In this document: positions 42,265 through 51,253 of the stretch, in pieces
Layout: each line of letters starts with the position of its first letter
How positions within the stretch are numbered: position 1 is the first letter of the stretch
NCBI GenBank assembly: GCA_024699855.1
Contig: JAMPIQ010000008.1
Location: 27,756 to 91,755 of the forward strand
Direction: 5' to 3'
Length of the DNA stretch: 64,000 nt
DNA from: Aphelenchoides besseyi
Lineage: Eukaryota; Nematoda; Chromadorea; Rhabditida; Aphelenchoididae
Notes under the pieces: generated by a model
Seen by the model: the letters and a program-made list of their open reading frames with translations, nothing else
Database searches by the model: none
Told to the model about the DNA's origin: nothing
Position numbers and translations under genes: made by a program

Positions 42265-42651
42265 TTGCCATGGATGGAGAAAAGCCGCAGTTCAAGGCGC
42301 CATCCGCAAGTGTTGATCGGTCTCGTGGTCGCGAGCCTGCTGGTCATGATCGGCTTTCAGGCGCCGGCCGGCGTCAAGCCCCTTTCCAAAACCAGCCGTC
42401 TCGAACGATTGCAGAGCGTCGATCCTGGCCGTTCCCTTTCTCTTCGCCAAAAGGATTGCGATAGCGGCAATGATTTCGGCTGCAGGACCGGCGATGCCGG
42501 TTCAGGCCTTCGCCTGGACGCGTTTGCCTCACCCACGCCAAGCCTCAGGGATAATGCGGACGTCTCGTTCGTTGCTGTTGCCATCGTGCCACAAGCTTTC
42601 CGAGACTTTGCCAGCGTGGTTCCACGCGCGCCTCCGCATATTATGTATTAG
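42265..42651 (+). CDS. Small exported or single-pass membrane protein, unknown
   Basis: 128 residues from a TTG at 42265, chosen because AAGGAG (42251-42256) sits 8 bases before it; ATGs a few codons on are alternatives. A basic start is followed by one hydrophobic helix (VLIGLVVASLLVMIGFQAPA), then a Ser/Arg-rich tail with two Cys (DCDSGNDFGCR). I do not recognise a family. A frame break in the tail cannot be excluded. It stands alone upstream of the Mnh operon. Confidence 0.55.
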   Translation: MPWMEKSRSSRRHPQVLIGLVVASLLVMIGFQAPAGVKPLSKTSRLERLQSVDPGRSLSLRQKDCDSGNDFGCRTGDAGSGLRLDAFASPTPSLRDNADVSFVAVAIVPQAFRDFASVVPRAPPHIMY

Positions 42652-42757
42652 TCATTCCGGCGGTCCTCATCATTCGGTTCATTGCGAACCTTGAGGGATC
42701 GGAGTCGTCGGAAACCCGCCGTAGGCTCCCATTCCAGAGAGAAAACCGCCGCCGCAT

Positions 42758-45676
42758 ATGACACTTGCAACCATTCTTCCATTCATTGTCGCATTGCCCT
42801 TCGTTGGCGCGCTTCTGACGGCCTTCATGCCGCGCGAGGGTGCGGCCGCCGGTCCCGCCTCCGTTGCGGGCGCAGTCGCCCTTTTCGGCCTTGTCAGCAG
42901 CATTTTTCTTTATACGAGCGTCAGCGGCGGCGCGGTTCTCAAGTATGATGTGGAATGGCTGCCCCAGCTCGGCCTGAACTTTACCCTGCGGCTGGACGGA
43001 TTTGCGTGGATTTTCACGATGCTCATTACCGGCATCGGCCTGCTGGTGGTGCTCTACGCGCGTTATTATATGTCGGCCGAAGACCCGATTCCCCGTTTCT
43101 TCGCCTTCCTGCTCGCCTTCATGGGCTCGATGCTTGGCGTGGTGCTCTCCGGCAACGTCATCCTGCTGTCGATCTTCTGGGAAATGACCAGCATCTTTTC
43201 GTTCCTGCTGATCGGCTACTGGCATCAGAACGCCGGTGCGCGCGACGGCGCACGCATGGCGCTGACCGTGACCGGCATCGGCGGCTTCAGCCTGCTGGCG
43301 GGCCTGCTGATCCTCGGCCATATGGCGGGAAGCTATGATCTCGACAGGATCATCGAGGCGGGTGCGGCTATCCGCGCCCATTCCCTCTACGTGCCCGCGC
43401 TCATCCTCATCCTCGGCGGCGCGCTGACCAAGAGCGCGCAGTTTCCGTTCCATTTCTGGCTGCCCAACGCCATGGCGGCGCCTACACCCGTTTCCGCCTA
43501 TCTGCATTCAGCCACGATGGTGAAGGCCGGGGTTTTCCTGCTTGCGCGGTTCTGGCCCGTGCTGGCGGGCACGCCGGAATGGTTCTGGCTGGTGGGCGCG
43601 GCCGGCATCATAACCCTGCTGCTCGGCGCCTATTTCGCCATGTTCCAGCAGGACCTCAAGGGTCTGCTCGCCTATTCCACCATCAGCCATCTCGGCCTCA
43701 TCACCACGCTGCTCAGCCTCGGCAGCCCGCTTGCGGCAGTGGCGGCCATATTCCACATGGTCAACCACGCCACCTTCAAGGCCTCGCTCTTCATGGCGGC
43801 CGGCATCATCGACCATGAGACGGGCACGCGCGACATGCGGCGCTTAAGCGGGCTTTATACCTATATGCCCGCAACCGCGACGCTCGCCATGGCGGCAAGT
43901 GCGGCCATGGCCGGCGTGCCGTTGTTCAACGGCTTCCTTTCCAAGGAAATGTTCTTTGCCGAGGCCGTCGAAACCCATGCCGACTCGCTGCTGGACCGGG
44001 CCCTGCCCTATGTCGCGACGCTGTCGGGCGCATTTGCCGTCGCCTATTCGCTGCGCTTCATCCATACGGTCTTCTTCGGCCCCAAGCCCGTCGATCTGCC
44101 GAACCCGCATCCGCACGAGCCGCCGCGCTGGATGCGTTTCCCCATCGAATTCCTCGTCTTCGCCTGCCTGATCGTCGGTATCGTTCCGAGCCTCTCCATC
44201 GGCCCGTTCCTGCACTCGGCCGTGCTTTCAGTGCTTGGTGCGCAAACGCCGGTCTACAGCCTGTCGATCTGGCACGGTTTCAACCTGCCGCTGATCATGA
44301 GTATCGCGGCGCTGATCGGCGGGGTTACGATCTATGCCCTGCTCGGCGGTTATTTCTCGCGCTGCGACGACGGTCCGCCGGTCTTCCGGCATTTGCGTGG
44401 ACAGCGCATCTTCGAGCGCATTCTCGTCACCGTGTCCTGGAAATGGGCGCGGTGGCTGGAAAGCACGCTCGGCACGCGGCGTCTGCAGCCGCAGCTGAGG
44501 CTTCTTATCCTTGTGGCGCTTCTTGCCGGTTTCTCGCCTCTCTTCCTTTCGGAATTCTCCCTGTCGCTGCCGCGCGTCACGACCTTCGATCCGATCTTCG
44601 CCATTCTCTGGCTGATCGGCATGATCGCGGCCATGGGTGCGGCCTGGCAGGCGAAATATCATCGCCTCGCCGCGCTCGTCATGCTCGGCGTCTCGGGCCT
44701 CGTCACCTGCCTCACCTTCGTCTGGCTTTCCGCGCCGGATCTGGCCATCACCCAGCTGCTGGTGGAAATCGTCACCACGGTTCTCATCCTGCTCGGCCTC
44801 AGATGGCTGCCGAAACGCGTCGAGAAGGTCGACAGCAGCGATGAGCTGCCGGCGCAGCTGCGCCGCGCCCGCGACTTCCTGCTCGCCGCAGGCAGCGGTA
44901 TCGGCATGTCCGTCATCGCCTATGCCGTGATGACGCTGCCTGTGCCGAACGCGATTGCGACCTATTTCCTCGAACGCGCCTATACCGAAGGCGGCGGCAC
45001 CAATGTCGTCAACGTCATCCTCGTCGATTTCCGTGGCTTCGATACCTTCGGCGAAATCGCGGTGCTGGCCATCGTGGCGCTCACCGTCTTTGCGCTGCTT
45101 CGCCGTTTCCGCCCCGCCCATGAAAGCATCGGGGTGCCGGAACAGCAGCAGATGCAGAACGCCTTCGATGCCGAACGGCCAGACCGCAGCAATGGCGATA
45201 CGGTCCGCGACTATCTCTATGTGCCGTCCATCGTGATGCAGTGGATGTTCCCGGTCATCATCACCTTCTCGATCTTCCTGTTCATGCGCGGGCACGACCT
45301 GCCGGGCGGCGGCTTTGCGGCCGGCATCACCATGGCCATCGGCTTCCTGCTGCAATATCTTGCCGGCGGGGCACGCTGGGCGGAGGACCGCATCCGCATC
45401 CTGCCGCTGCGCTGGATGGGTTTCGGCCTTTTGATGGCGGCGGCGACGGGTATTGGCTCCTGGTACTTCGGCTACCCGTTCCTGACCTCTTATTTCCAGT
45501 ATACGGAGATACCCTATATCGGCAAAATGCCGACGGCATCCGCCCTGCTGTTCGACCTCGGCGTCTTCTCGCTGGTCGTCGGCTCCGTTGTTCTTATCCT
45601 GATAGCACTGGCACACCAATCGTTGCGTAACTACCGCGTTCGCACGCCTGAAGCCGCAAAAGCGGAGGACGTGTAA
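42758..45676 (+). CDS. mnhA: MnhA/PhaA, fused MnhA-MnhB subunit of the Na+(K+)/H+ antiporter
   Basis: Largest subunit of the multi-protein Mrp/Mnh/Pha cation-proton antiporter in the inner membrane. 972 residues, uninterrupted. The N-terminal ~780 residues resemble complex I NuoL (FWEMTSIFSFLLIGYWHQNA, LTKSAQFPFHFWLPNAMAAP, TPVSAYLHSATMVKAGVFLL), including the Lys/His residues of the proton path. The C-terminal part from about residue 820 carries the MnhB domain (VMQWMFPVIITFSIFLFMRG, DLPGGGFAAGITMAIGF). Such A-B fusions are typical of Sinorhizobium PhaA. The stop shares a base with the mnhC start. Confidence 0.95.
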   Translation: MTLATILPFIVALPFVGALLTAFMPREGAAAGPASVAGAVALFGLVSSIFLYTSVSGGAVLKYDVEWLPQLGLNFTLRLDGFAWIFTMLITGIGLLVVLYARYYMSAEDPIPRFFAFLLAFMGSMLGVVLSGNVILLSIFWEMTSIFSFLLIGYWHQNAGARDGARMALTVTGIGGFSLLAGLLILGHMAGSYDLDRIIEAGAAIRAHSLYVPALILILGGALTKSAQFPFHFWLPNAMAAPTPVSAYLHSATMVKAGVFLLARFWPVLAGTPEWFWLVGAAGIITLLLGAYFAMFQQDLKGLLAYSTISHLGLITTLLSLGSPLAAVAAIFHMVNHATFKASLFMAAGIIDHETGTRDMRRLSGLYTYMPATATLAMAASAAMAGVPLFNGFLSKEMFFAEAVETHADSLLDRALPYVATLSGAFAVAYSLRFIHTVFFGPKPVDLPNPHPHEPPRWMRFPIEFLVFACLIVGIVPSLSIGPFLHSAVLSVLGAQTPVYSLSIWHGFNLPLIMSIAALIGGVTIYALLGGYFSRCDDGPPVFRHLRGQRIFERILVTVSWKWARWLESTLGTRRLQPQLRLLILVALLAGFSPLFLSEFSLSLPRVTTFDPIFAILWLIGMIAAMGAAWQAKYHRLAALVMLGVSGLVTCLTFVWLSAPDLAITQLLVEIVTTVLILLGLRWLPKRVEKVDSSDELPAQLRRARDFLLAAGSGIGMSVIAYAVMTLPVPNAIATYFLERAYTEGGGTNVVNVILVDFRGFDTFGEIAVLAIVALTVFALLRRFRPAHESIGVPEQQQMQNAFDAERPDRSNGDTVRDYLYVPSIVMQWMFPVIITFSIFLFMRGHDLPGGGFAAGITMAIGFLLQYLAGGARWAEDRIRILPLRWMGFGLLMAAATGIGSWYFGYPFLTSYFQYTEIPYIGKMPTASALLFDLGVFSLVVGSVVLILIALAHQSLRNYRVRTPEAAKAEDV

Positions 45677-46011
45677 TGGAACTCATTCTTGCCATCGGCA
45701 TCGGCATCATGACCGGCTCCGGCGTCTGGCTGGTGCTGCGCCCGCGCACCTATCAGGTCATCGTCGGGCTTTCGCTGCTGTCTTACGCCGTCAACCTCTT
45801 CATCTTCGGCGTCGGCGGCATCAAGACCAATGCGCCGCCGGTGCTGGTCAACGGCGTCGACAGCTCCACGCTTGCCGACCCCGTGCCGCAGGCGCTGGTG
45901 CTGACGGCCATCGTCATCGGCTTTGCCACCACCGCATTGTTCCTCGTCGTGCTGCTTGCCGCCCGCGGCCTCACCGGCACCGACCATGTGGACGGGAGGG
46001 AGACGAAATGA
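45676..46011 (+). CDS. mnhC: MnhC/PhaC, antiporter subunit C
   Basis: NuoK-like subunit, 111 residues, three membrane helices: ILAIGIGIMTGSGVWLVLRP, VIVGLSLLSYAVNLFIFGVG, LVLTAIVIGFATTALFLVVL. PVPQALVLTAIVIGFATTA is the MnhC signature. Intact, overlapping mnhD by four bases (ATGA). Confidence 0.95.
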   Translation: MELILAIGIGIMTGSGVWLVLRPRTYQVIVGLSLLSYAVNLFIFGVGGIKTNAPPVLVNGVDSSTLADPVPQALVLTAIVIGFATTALFLVVLLAARGLTGTDHVDGRETK

Positions 46012-47654
46012 TGTCGTTCCCCTTCCATATCGTCATAGCGCCCATTCTTCTGCCGCTGATTACCGCGGCTCTTCTGCTGTTCTTCGACGAGCGCCAGCGC
46101 GTGGCGAAAGCCGCCATCAGCCTCACCTCGACCGTGCTGTTGCTGGTGGTCGCCATATTGCTGTTCCGCGAGGTCAACTCGACGGTCAATACCGAGATCG
46201 CCGCCGTAGTGTCGAGCGGTGTCTATCTGCTCGGCAACTGGCCGGCGCCCTTCGGCATCGTGCTCGTCGCCGACCGTCTTTCGGGCCTGATGGTGCTGTT
46301 GACGGCGCTGCTTGCCATCCCATCCTTGATCTATTCGATGGCGAAGTGGCACAGGTCGGGGGCGCATTTCCATTCGCTGTTCCAGATGATGCTGATGGGC
46401 GTCAACGGCGCGTTCCTGACCGGGGACCTCTTCAACCTCTTTGTTTTCTTCGAAGTGATGCTGGCCGCGTCCTATGGTCTGTTGCTGCACGGCTCCGGCC
46501 AGCAGCGCGTCAAGGCCGGGCTGCATTATATCGCCATCAACCTCGTCGCCGCCCTGTTCTTCCTGATCGGCGTCAGCCTCATCTATGGCGTTACCGGCAC
46601 GCTGAACATGGGCGATCTCGCCCATCGCATCGAGGGCCTCAACCCCGATCAGCGCATGCTCTTGGAAACCGGCTCGGCCATCCTCGGAATCGCCTTTCTG
46701 GTCAAGGCCGGCATGTGGCCGCTGAATTTCTGGCTGCCCTCCGCCTATGGCGCGGCGTCGGCCCCGGTGGGCGGGCTCTTCGCCATCATGAGCAAGGTCG
46801 GGATTTATGTCATCGCCCGCCTGTCCTTCCTGCTTTTCGGGCAGACGGCCGGGGAATCGGCCGGTTTCGGCCATGATGCGCTGCTGGTCGGCGGCATTGC
46901 CACCATCATCTTCGGGGCCATCGGCGTTCTGGCGTCGCAGGCGCTGGGGCGGCTGGCCGGCTTTTCGGTTCTCGTCTCGTCGGGAACGCTGCTTGCCGCC
47001 ATGGGCACAGGCAATCCCACGGTTGCGGCCGGCGCGCTTTATTACATGGTCAGCTCCACCCTCACCATCAGCGCCTTCTTCATGCTGATCGAGCTCGTCG
47101 AGCGCGGACAGGATGCCGGCGCGAACGTTCTGGCCGTGACCATGGAGGCCTATGGCGAGGGCGACGAGGAAGAGGAGGAGGAGGAAGTCGGCGTGACCAT
47201 GCCCGCCACCATGGCGGTGCTCGGGGCCTGTTTTGCCGCCTGCGGCATTCTTCTGGCCGGCCTGCCGCCGCTTTCGGGCTTCATCGCCAAATTCTCGATG
47301 CTGACCGCCATTCTCAATCCTTCCGGGCTTGGCGCCAATGACAGCGTTTCCACGCTGTCCTGGTGGCTGGTTTTCCTGATCGTCTTTGCCGGTTTCGCCT
47401 CGCTGATCTCGATGACGCGCGCCGGCATCCGCACCTTCTGGGCTTCCATCGAAGGCACCGTGCCCCGCGTGCTCGTCATCGAAATCGCCCCCGTGATGCT
47501 GCTGCTCGGCCTGACGCTCGCCATGACCGTGCAGGCAGGACCGGTGATGCGATACATGCAGGAAACGGCGCGTATTCTCGACCTGCCGGCAAGCTATATT
47601 CAGGGCGTCATTTCCGCACCCCGAGCGGGCAGCAACCCGGAGGCAGAGCCATGA
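46008..47654 (+). CDS. mnhD: MnhD/PhaD, antiporter subunit D
   Basis: NuoM/NuoN-like polytopic subunit, 548 residues, intact. VFFEVMLAASYGLLLHGSG, FLVKAGMWPLNFWLPSAYG, and AASAPVGGLFAIMSKVGIYV are the antiporter-family motifs with the conserved Glu and Lys. An unusual acidic run (seven Glu in GDEEEEEEE-type sequence near 47163-47190) sits in a loop. Overlaps mnhE by four bases. Confidence 0.95.
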   Translation: MMSFPFHIVIAPILLPLITAALLLFFDERQRVAKAAISLTSTVLLLVVAILLFREVNSTVNTEIAAVVSSGVYLLGNWPAPFGIVLVADRLSGLMVLLTALLAIPSLIYSMAKWHRSGAHFHSLFQMMLMGVNGAFLTGDLFNLFVFFEVMLAASYGLLLHGSGQQRVKAGLHYIAINLVAALFFLIGVSLIYGVTGTLNMGDLAHRIEGLNPDQRMLLETGSAILGIAFLVKAGMWPLNFWLPSAYGAASAPVGGLFAIMSKVGIYVIARLSFLLFGQTAGESAGFGHDALLVGGIATIIFGAIGVLASQALGRLAGFSVLVSSGTLLAAMGTGNPTVAAGALYYMVSSTLTISAFFMLIELVERGQDAGANVLAVTMEAYGEGDEEEEEEEVGVTMPATMAVLGACFAACGILLAGLPPLSGFIAKFSMLTAILNPSGLGANDSVSTLSWWLVFLIVFAGFASLISMTRAGIRTFWASIEGTVPRVLVIEIAPVMLLLGLTLAMTVQAGPVMRYMQETARILDLPASYIQGVISAPRAGSNPEAEP

Positions 47655-48139
47655 TAAGCCGTGTCCTGCCCTACCCGCTGCTGACGATCTCGCTGATCTT
47701 CTTCTGGATGACGATCAACAGCTTTTCGCCGGGGCATCTGCTGCTCGGCACCGGTGTTGCGCTTGTCGCCTCCTGGGCGATGGCGTCGCTCCGGCCCGCC
47801 AAGCCGCGCATCCGCAACTGGCACAGGCTGGTGCAACTGATCCTGATCGTGCTTTACGATATCGTCAGGTCCAATCTCTCGGTCGTGAAGATCATCCTGT
47901 TCAAGCGCGAGAGGGACCGCAAATCCGGCTTCCTGGCCGTGCCGCTCGATATTCGCGACCCGATGGCGCTTGCGGTGCTGGCGACGATCCTGACCTCGAC
48001 GCCGGGAAGCGCATGGCTCGAATATAATTCCAGCCAGGGTACGCTGCTGCTTCACGTTCTCGACGATGTGGATGAGGCAGCCTGGATAAGCCTCATCAAG
48101 AACCGTTATGAAAAACTGCTGATGGAGATATTCGAATGA
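47651..48139 (+). CDS. mnhE: MnhE/PhaE, antiporter subunit E
   Basis: 162 residues. Two N-terminal helices (LLTISLIFFWMTINSFSPGH, LLLGTGVALVASWAM) and a cytoplasmic domain with LTSTPGSAWLEYNSSQGTLL and LHVLDDVDEAAWI, the MnhE signature. The ATG at 47651 overlaps the mnhD stop (ATGA); the stop overlaps the mnhF start. Confidence 0.94.
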   Translation: MISRVLPYPLLTISLIFFWMTINSFSPGHLLLGTGVALVASWAMASLRPAKPRIRNWHRLVQLILIVLYDIVRSNLSVVKIILFKRERDRKSGFLAVPLDIRDPMALAVLATILTSTPGSAWLEYNSSQGTLLLHVLDDVDEAAWISLIKNRYEKLLMEIFE

Positions 48140-48417
48140 GTTCGATTATCCTTTTCTGGTCCTTTTCGCTGGCGCAGTTCATGCTCGCCATCGCCATGGC
48201 GATCTCGGTCTATCGCATCGCCATCGGCCCGCGCGCGCAGGACCGCGTGCTGGGCATGGATACGCTCTATGTCAACGCCATGCTGCTTCTTTTGACCTTC
48301 GGCCTGCGCACCGGCAACGACATCTATTTCGAGGCATCGCTGCTGATCGCCATCCTCGGCTTCGTCTCCACCGTCGCCCTTTCCAAATTCCTGATGCGCG
48401 GTGAGGTGATCGAATGA
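48136..48417 (+). CDS. mnhF: MnhF/PhaF, antiporter subunit F
   Basis: 93 residues, three helices. YRIAIGPRAQDRVLGMDTLY is the family signature with its conserved Asp; then NAMLLLLTFGLRTGNDIYFE. Overlaps mnhG by four bases. Confidence 0.94.
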   Translation: MSSIILFWSFSLAQFMLAIAMAISVYRIAIGPRAQDRVLGMDTLYVNAMLLLLTFGLRTGNDIYFEASLLIAILGFVSTVALSKFLMRGEVIE

Positions 48418-48758
48418 GCGAGGCGCACGAATTTCCCCTCTGGGCCGCCATTGCCGTGGCCTTCTTCGTCCTGCTCGGCGCCTCGCTGACACTGATCGGC
48501 ACCATCGGCTTTGCCAGGCTCAACAGCTTCTATGAGCGCCTGCATGCGCCCACACTGGGCACCAGCTGGGGCACCGGCGGCATCGTCATGGCCTCGATCA
48601 TCTATTTTTCCGTCTCCGGCGACCGTTTCGCCTTCCACGAAATCTTCATCGGCATTTTCATGACGGTGACGACGCCGGTTTCCCTGATGCTGCTGGGGCG
48701 CGCTGCGCTTTATCGGGACCGGGCGGAGCAGAATACGGATAATCGGGAGCATCTTTAA
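48414..48758 (+). CDS. mnhG: MnhG/PhaG, antiporter subunit G
   Basis: 114 residues, three helices. LTLIGTIGFARLNSFYERLH, APTLGTSWGTGG and MTVTTPVSLMLLGRAALYRD are MnhG motifs. Last gene of the six-gene operon. Its TAA is directly followed by the stop of the converging gene at 48759 (shared TTAATTAA). Confidence 0.94.
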   Translation: MSEAHEFPLWAAIAVAFFVLLGASLTLIGTIGFARLNSFYERLHAPTLGTSWGTGGIVMASIIYFSVSGDRFAFHEIFIGIFMTVTTPVSLMLLGRAALYRDRAEQNTDNREHL

Positions 48759-49049
48759 TTAAGGTGCTTTCCGCCGCCTAAGCTCTTGGCGTACCCGCCG
48801 CCATTTGCCCTGCTCGAAGTTCTGCGAACATCGCCAAGCGCGATCTTCCTCCATGCAGGCTATTTCTGCGGCGCGTTCTTCATGTTGCTGGACCAGTTCG
48901 TCGACTATTCGTTTTATTTCCACACGGGGAATGAACATCGGCCGGATAAAGCTTTCCCACTTCACCCACAGGAAGACTATCAGCACGAACGCGCCGAACG
49001 CGAGGGGCGGGAAATGGTCCGCGTGGATAGAGGACATCTGCAATCTCAC
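48759..49049 (-). CDS. Small membrane-anchored protein, unknown
   Basis: 96 residues with one N-terminal helix (FGAFVLIVFLWVKW) and a charged cytoplasmic tail (EIKRIVDELVQQHEERAAEI, ACMEEDRAWRCSQNFEQGKW). I do not recognise a family. Protein-like composition and a stop tightly abutting mnhG support a real gene. The 114 bases upstream, shared with the divergent regulator at 49164, are AT-rich. Confidence 0.6.
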   Translation of the reverse strand: MRLQMSSIHADHFPPLAFGAFVLIVFLWVKWESFIRPMFIPRVEIKRIVDELVQQHEERAAEIACMEEDRAWRCSQNFEQGKWRRVRQELRRRKAP

Positions 49050-49163
49050 GACAGAAACTTCATATACTGCACCATTATTGCATATTTCTGATTTTCAGCA
49101 ATAGCAATGCCTTAAGTCGCGAAGTCGCAAAGACGACTGTCCCTTCAGTTCGGAGGGAAACGA

Positions 49164-49496
49164 TTGGAACTTAGAAAGATTTTCGGCAGCAATATTCGCC
49201 ATCACCGAAAAGCGATGGGCCTGACGCAAGAAGCCCTTGCCGAAAAGGCCGACCTTTCGATTGAGATGATGGGGCGTCTGGAACGGGGCGACGCCTCGCC
49301 TTCGTTTGAAACCATCGAGAGTATCGCAAAAGCCCTCGGCCTTCCCGCCATCGCGTTCTTTGGCACCGGTACTGTTATCGCGCCGGAAGGCGAACGCGGT
49401 CGTCTGCTTCATCGTGTGAATGCGGCACTTGCGAATATGAATGAGGACGACCTTGTGCGAGTCACCCGCATGCTTGAGGCGTTCACCGGCAAGTAA
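49164..49496 (+). CDS. XRE-family helix-turn-helix regulator
   Basis: 110 residues with a Cro/C1-type HTH: FGSNIRHHRKAMGLTQEALA, EKADLSIEMMGRLERGDASP, SFETIESIAKALGLPAIAFF. The C-terminal part (RVNAALANMNEDDLVRVTRM) is helical and may dimerise. The TTG start at 49164 is set by GGAGGG six bases upstream. Ends 13 bases before the converging two-gene module; whether it controls that module is unknown. Confidence 0.85.
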   Translation: MELRKIFGSNIRHHRKAMGLTQEALAEKADLSIEMMGRLERGDASPSFETIESIAKALGLPAIAFFGTGTVIAPEGERGRLLHRVNAALANMNEDDLVRVTRMLEAFTGK

Positions 49497-49508
49497 TCCG
49501 GGACTTCC

Positions 49509-50247
49509 CTATATTATAGAGAGGTCAGAATAGAAAAGAAGGTTGATCGGGATCGGGGCGATCTTCGGGCCGGTCCTTGGGAGAAGAAGATGTCTCTTAC
49601 CGGCCAACTCGTCCACAGCCCTAAAATACCCTTCTGCAAAGATGTCCAACATTTCGGCTTTTCTTGCCTCGCTCAGCCTCGGCACATCCTGCGCGTCAAT
49701 GACTTGTAATTCACGAGGAGACTTGCTGTCAGGGGCACTGAAATCCAATATTTCAAACTTGGCTGCTTCTAGGTCCGGGTCTTGCAGCAAAAACCTCTTC
49801 AACTAGGGTGACAAACAATGACAGTCTTTCATCGGCTAGCGGATTTGAACGCCAAAAGCTGAACCACGGAAAATAGAGCTGTCCCCCGATACCGTAGATC
49901 ATCGGAGGCTCAAAGGGCACCATAAGACCACGTCCCACCGGATAATAACGTCGCCCCACGACCTGAAAGAAGTCCGGTTGAATGTCAGAAAAGTGGTCAC
50001 GAACTAACGGGAGAATGCTTAACAGATTGTTGCGAACTTTTTCGCGCGGAATTTTACGGATACCTGCTTCAACCTGTTCATAAGGCACGCGAAGGATCAG
50101 AAGATCGCGAACGGCACCATAGAGAGGATTATAATTAAAACGAGGTGGATCCTCCGCCAACCTAACAAGAGCTTTGGTAATCAATTGGGAGTTCAGGCGC
50201 CAATTTCGGGCCAAGTGCTGAAGCGTCGGGACTCTTATCTCTGCCAT
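49509..50247 (-). CDS. Unknown protein paired with the Panacea-domain gene; candidate toxin or effector partner (one frameshift)
   Basis: No family recognised. About 246 residues. The N-terminus (VPTLQHLARNWRLNSQLITK) is helical and could be a winged-helix-like fold; the middle is rich in aromatic residues and Pro/Gly (GRRYYPVGRGLMVPFEPPMI, GGQLYFPWFSFW); the last third is acidic. One frame change near 49795 splits it. ATG at 50247 with GGAAAG upstream; a GTG at 50253 is possible. It lies 12 bases after the Panacea gene on the same strand, the layout of an antitoxin-toxin operon. Base composition is more AT-rich than the flanks. The toxin role is a hypothesis from position only. Confidence 0.6.
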
Positions 50248-50259
50248 AATCACTTTCCG

Positions 50260-50768
50260 CTATTGAACCGAAAACGGGCACAAAACTCTCGAATAGAACT
50301 CGGCAATATCTTCATCATTTAATTTCATGCCGGGATTCGAGTTACCACAATGATACCACACCTTATACCAAGGTCCTCCCTCCACATGGCTTAGTTTCCA
50401 CAAGATTTCCAGTCCGTATGCGACTGTAAAAATCCACGACCTCACTAAGAAGAGCCTCCGTCGTATCATTAAAAACTATACGCGACCACCTTCTTTACAC
50501 CTGTCAATGGATCAATTTCGCGGGCACGAGTAGTAATCGGTGCGCGTTCGAAGCTTTTAAACTCTCTATAGAGATATGGAAGTACAGGGCCATACTCCCA
50601 AGCTTCAAATTTGTGCCTTATCAACGGCATTTCCAAGCGAATTAAAGACCATACGTGACAGAAGTATATGATCTTTTGCAAATCTAAATGCGTAACATTC
50701 CGGCCTCGGCTATTGCAAAAGTCAAGAATAAAGTTTGCTACCGCTCGTCCATCATAGCCAGTCGCCAT
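50260..50768 (-). CDS. Panacea (SocA-like, DUF4065) domain protein, putative antitoxin (one frameshift)
   Basis: The N-terminal part fits the Panacea/SocA domain: VANFILDFCNSRGRNVTHLD, LQKIIYFCHVWSLIRLEMPL, KFEAWEYGPVLPYLYREFKS. Panacea proteins are antitoxins of varied toxin families, and SocA is a proteolytic adaptor antitoxin in Caulobacter. Near 50475 the frame breaks; the continuation (WIFTVAYGLEILWKLSHVEG, ending FYSRVLCPFSVQ) matches the usual C-terminal half in kind. About 169 residues. The ATG at 50768 lies 169 bases from tRNA-Phe. AT-richer than its surroundings, which suggests transfer. Confidence 0.75.
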
Positions 50769-50937
50769 AACCCCGCCCGTTCCTGATACGTTCTAAACGA
50801 TTCTGAAGCACAAAGCAAATTGCGCCGTTTAAGTCCAATATGCGGAACAAACTTCGCCTGAAGCTTATCATGGCCCATTGACTCAAAACCGTGCGCAACG
50901 CCCTACACAGGCAACACTCATTTCACTGAATAATAAA

Positions 50938-51013
50938 TGGTGCCCGGAGGCGGATTTGAACCACCGACACGCGGATTTTCAATCCGCTGCTCTACCAACT
51001 GAGCTATCCGGGC
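50938..51013 (-). tRNA. tRNA-Phe (anticodon GAA), CCA encoded
   Basis: Minus strand: GCCCGGA acceptor pairs with TCCGGGC, discriminator A, CCA at 50938-50940. D-arm AGCTCAGTTGGTAGAGC, anticodon stem GCGGA/TCCGC around TTGAAAA (anticodon GAA), T-arm GGTGG-TTCAAAT-CCGCC. Its 3' end faces the AT-rich Panacea module, the usual orientation for tRNA-directed integration; I found no second copy of the tRNA 3' end by eye. Confidence 0.96.
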
Positions 51014-51253
51014 ACTTCAGGTCCTTGAAGAACCTCCGCTTTTGGCGGGCGGGGCTGTTTGGTGCCCCGAAAGTGAGCGGGGTTATAACATCTTGTTCGG
51101 ACATGGCAAGCGCCATCGCGAAGTTTTTTTGACAGTTTTTTCACGGCGCCTGTGGATGGTTGAAATCTATGCCCGGCGAAGACCGGATTGCGGCGGGAAA
51201 CCCGCTCCTGGGCATCCGCCGGGCCAGCGGGCGGCGACGCGGCAGGTGGCGGC

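Noticed and set aside
49497..51013. Integrated element bounded by a duplicated tRNA-Phe 3' end
   Set aside because: I looked for a second copy of the TGGTGCCCGGAGGCGGATTT end near 49.5 kb and saw none; no integrase gene is present. Island status rests only on composition and position.
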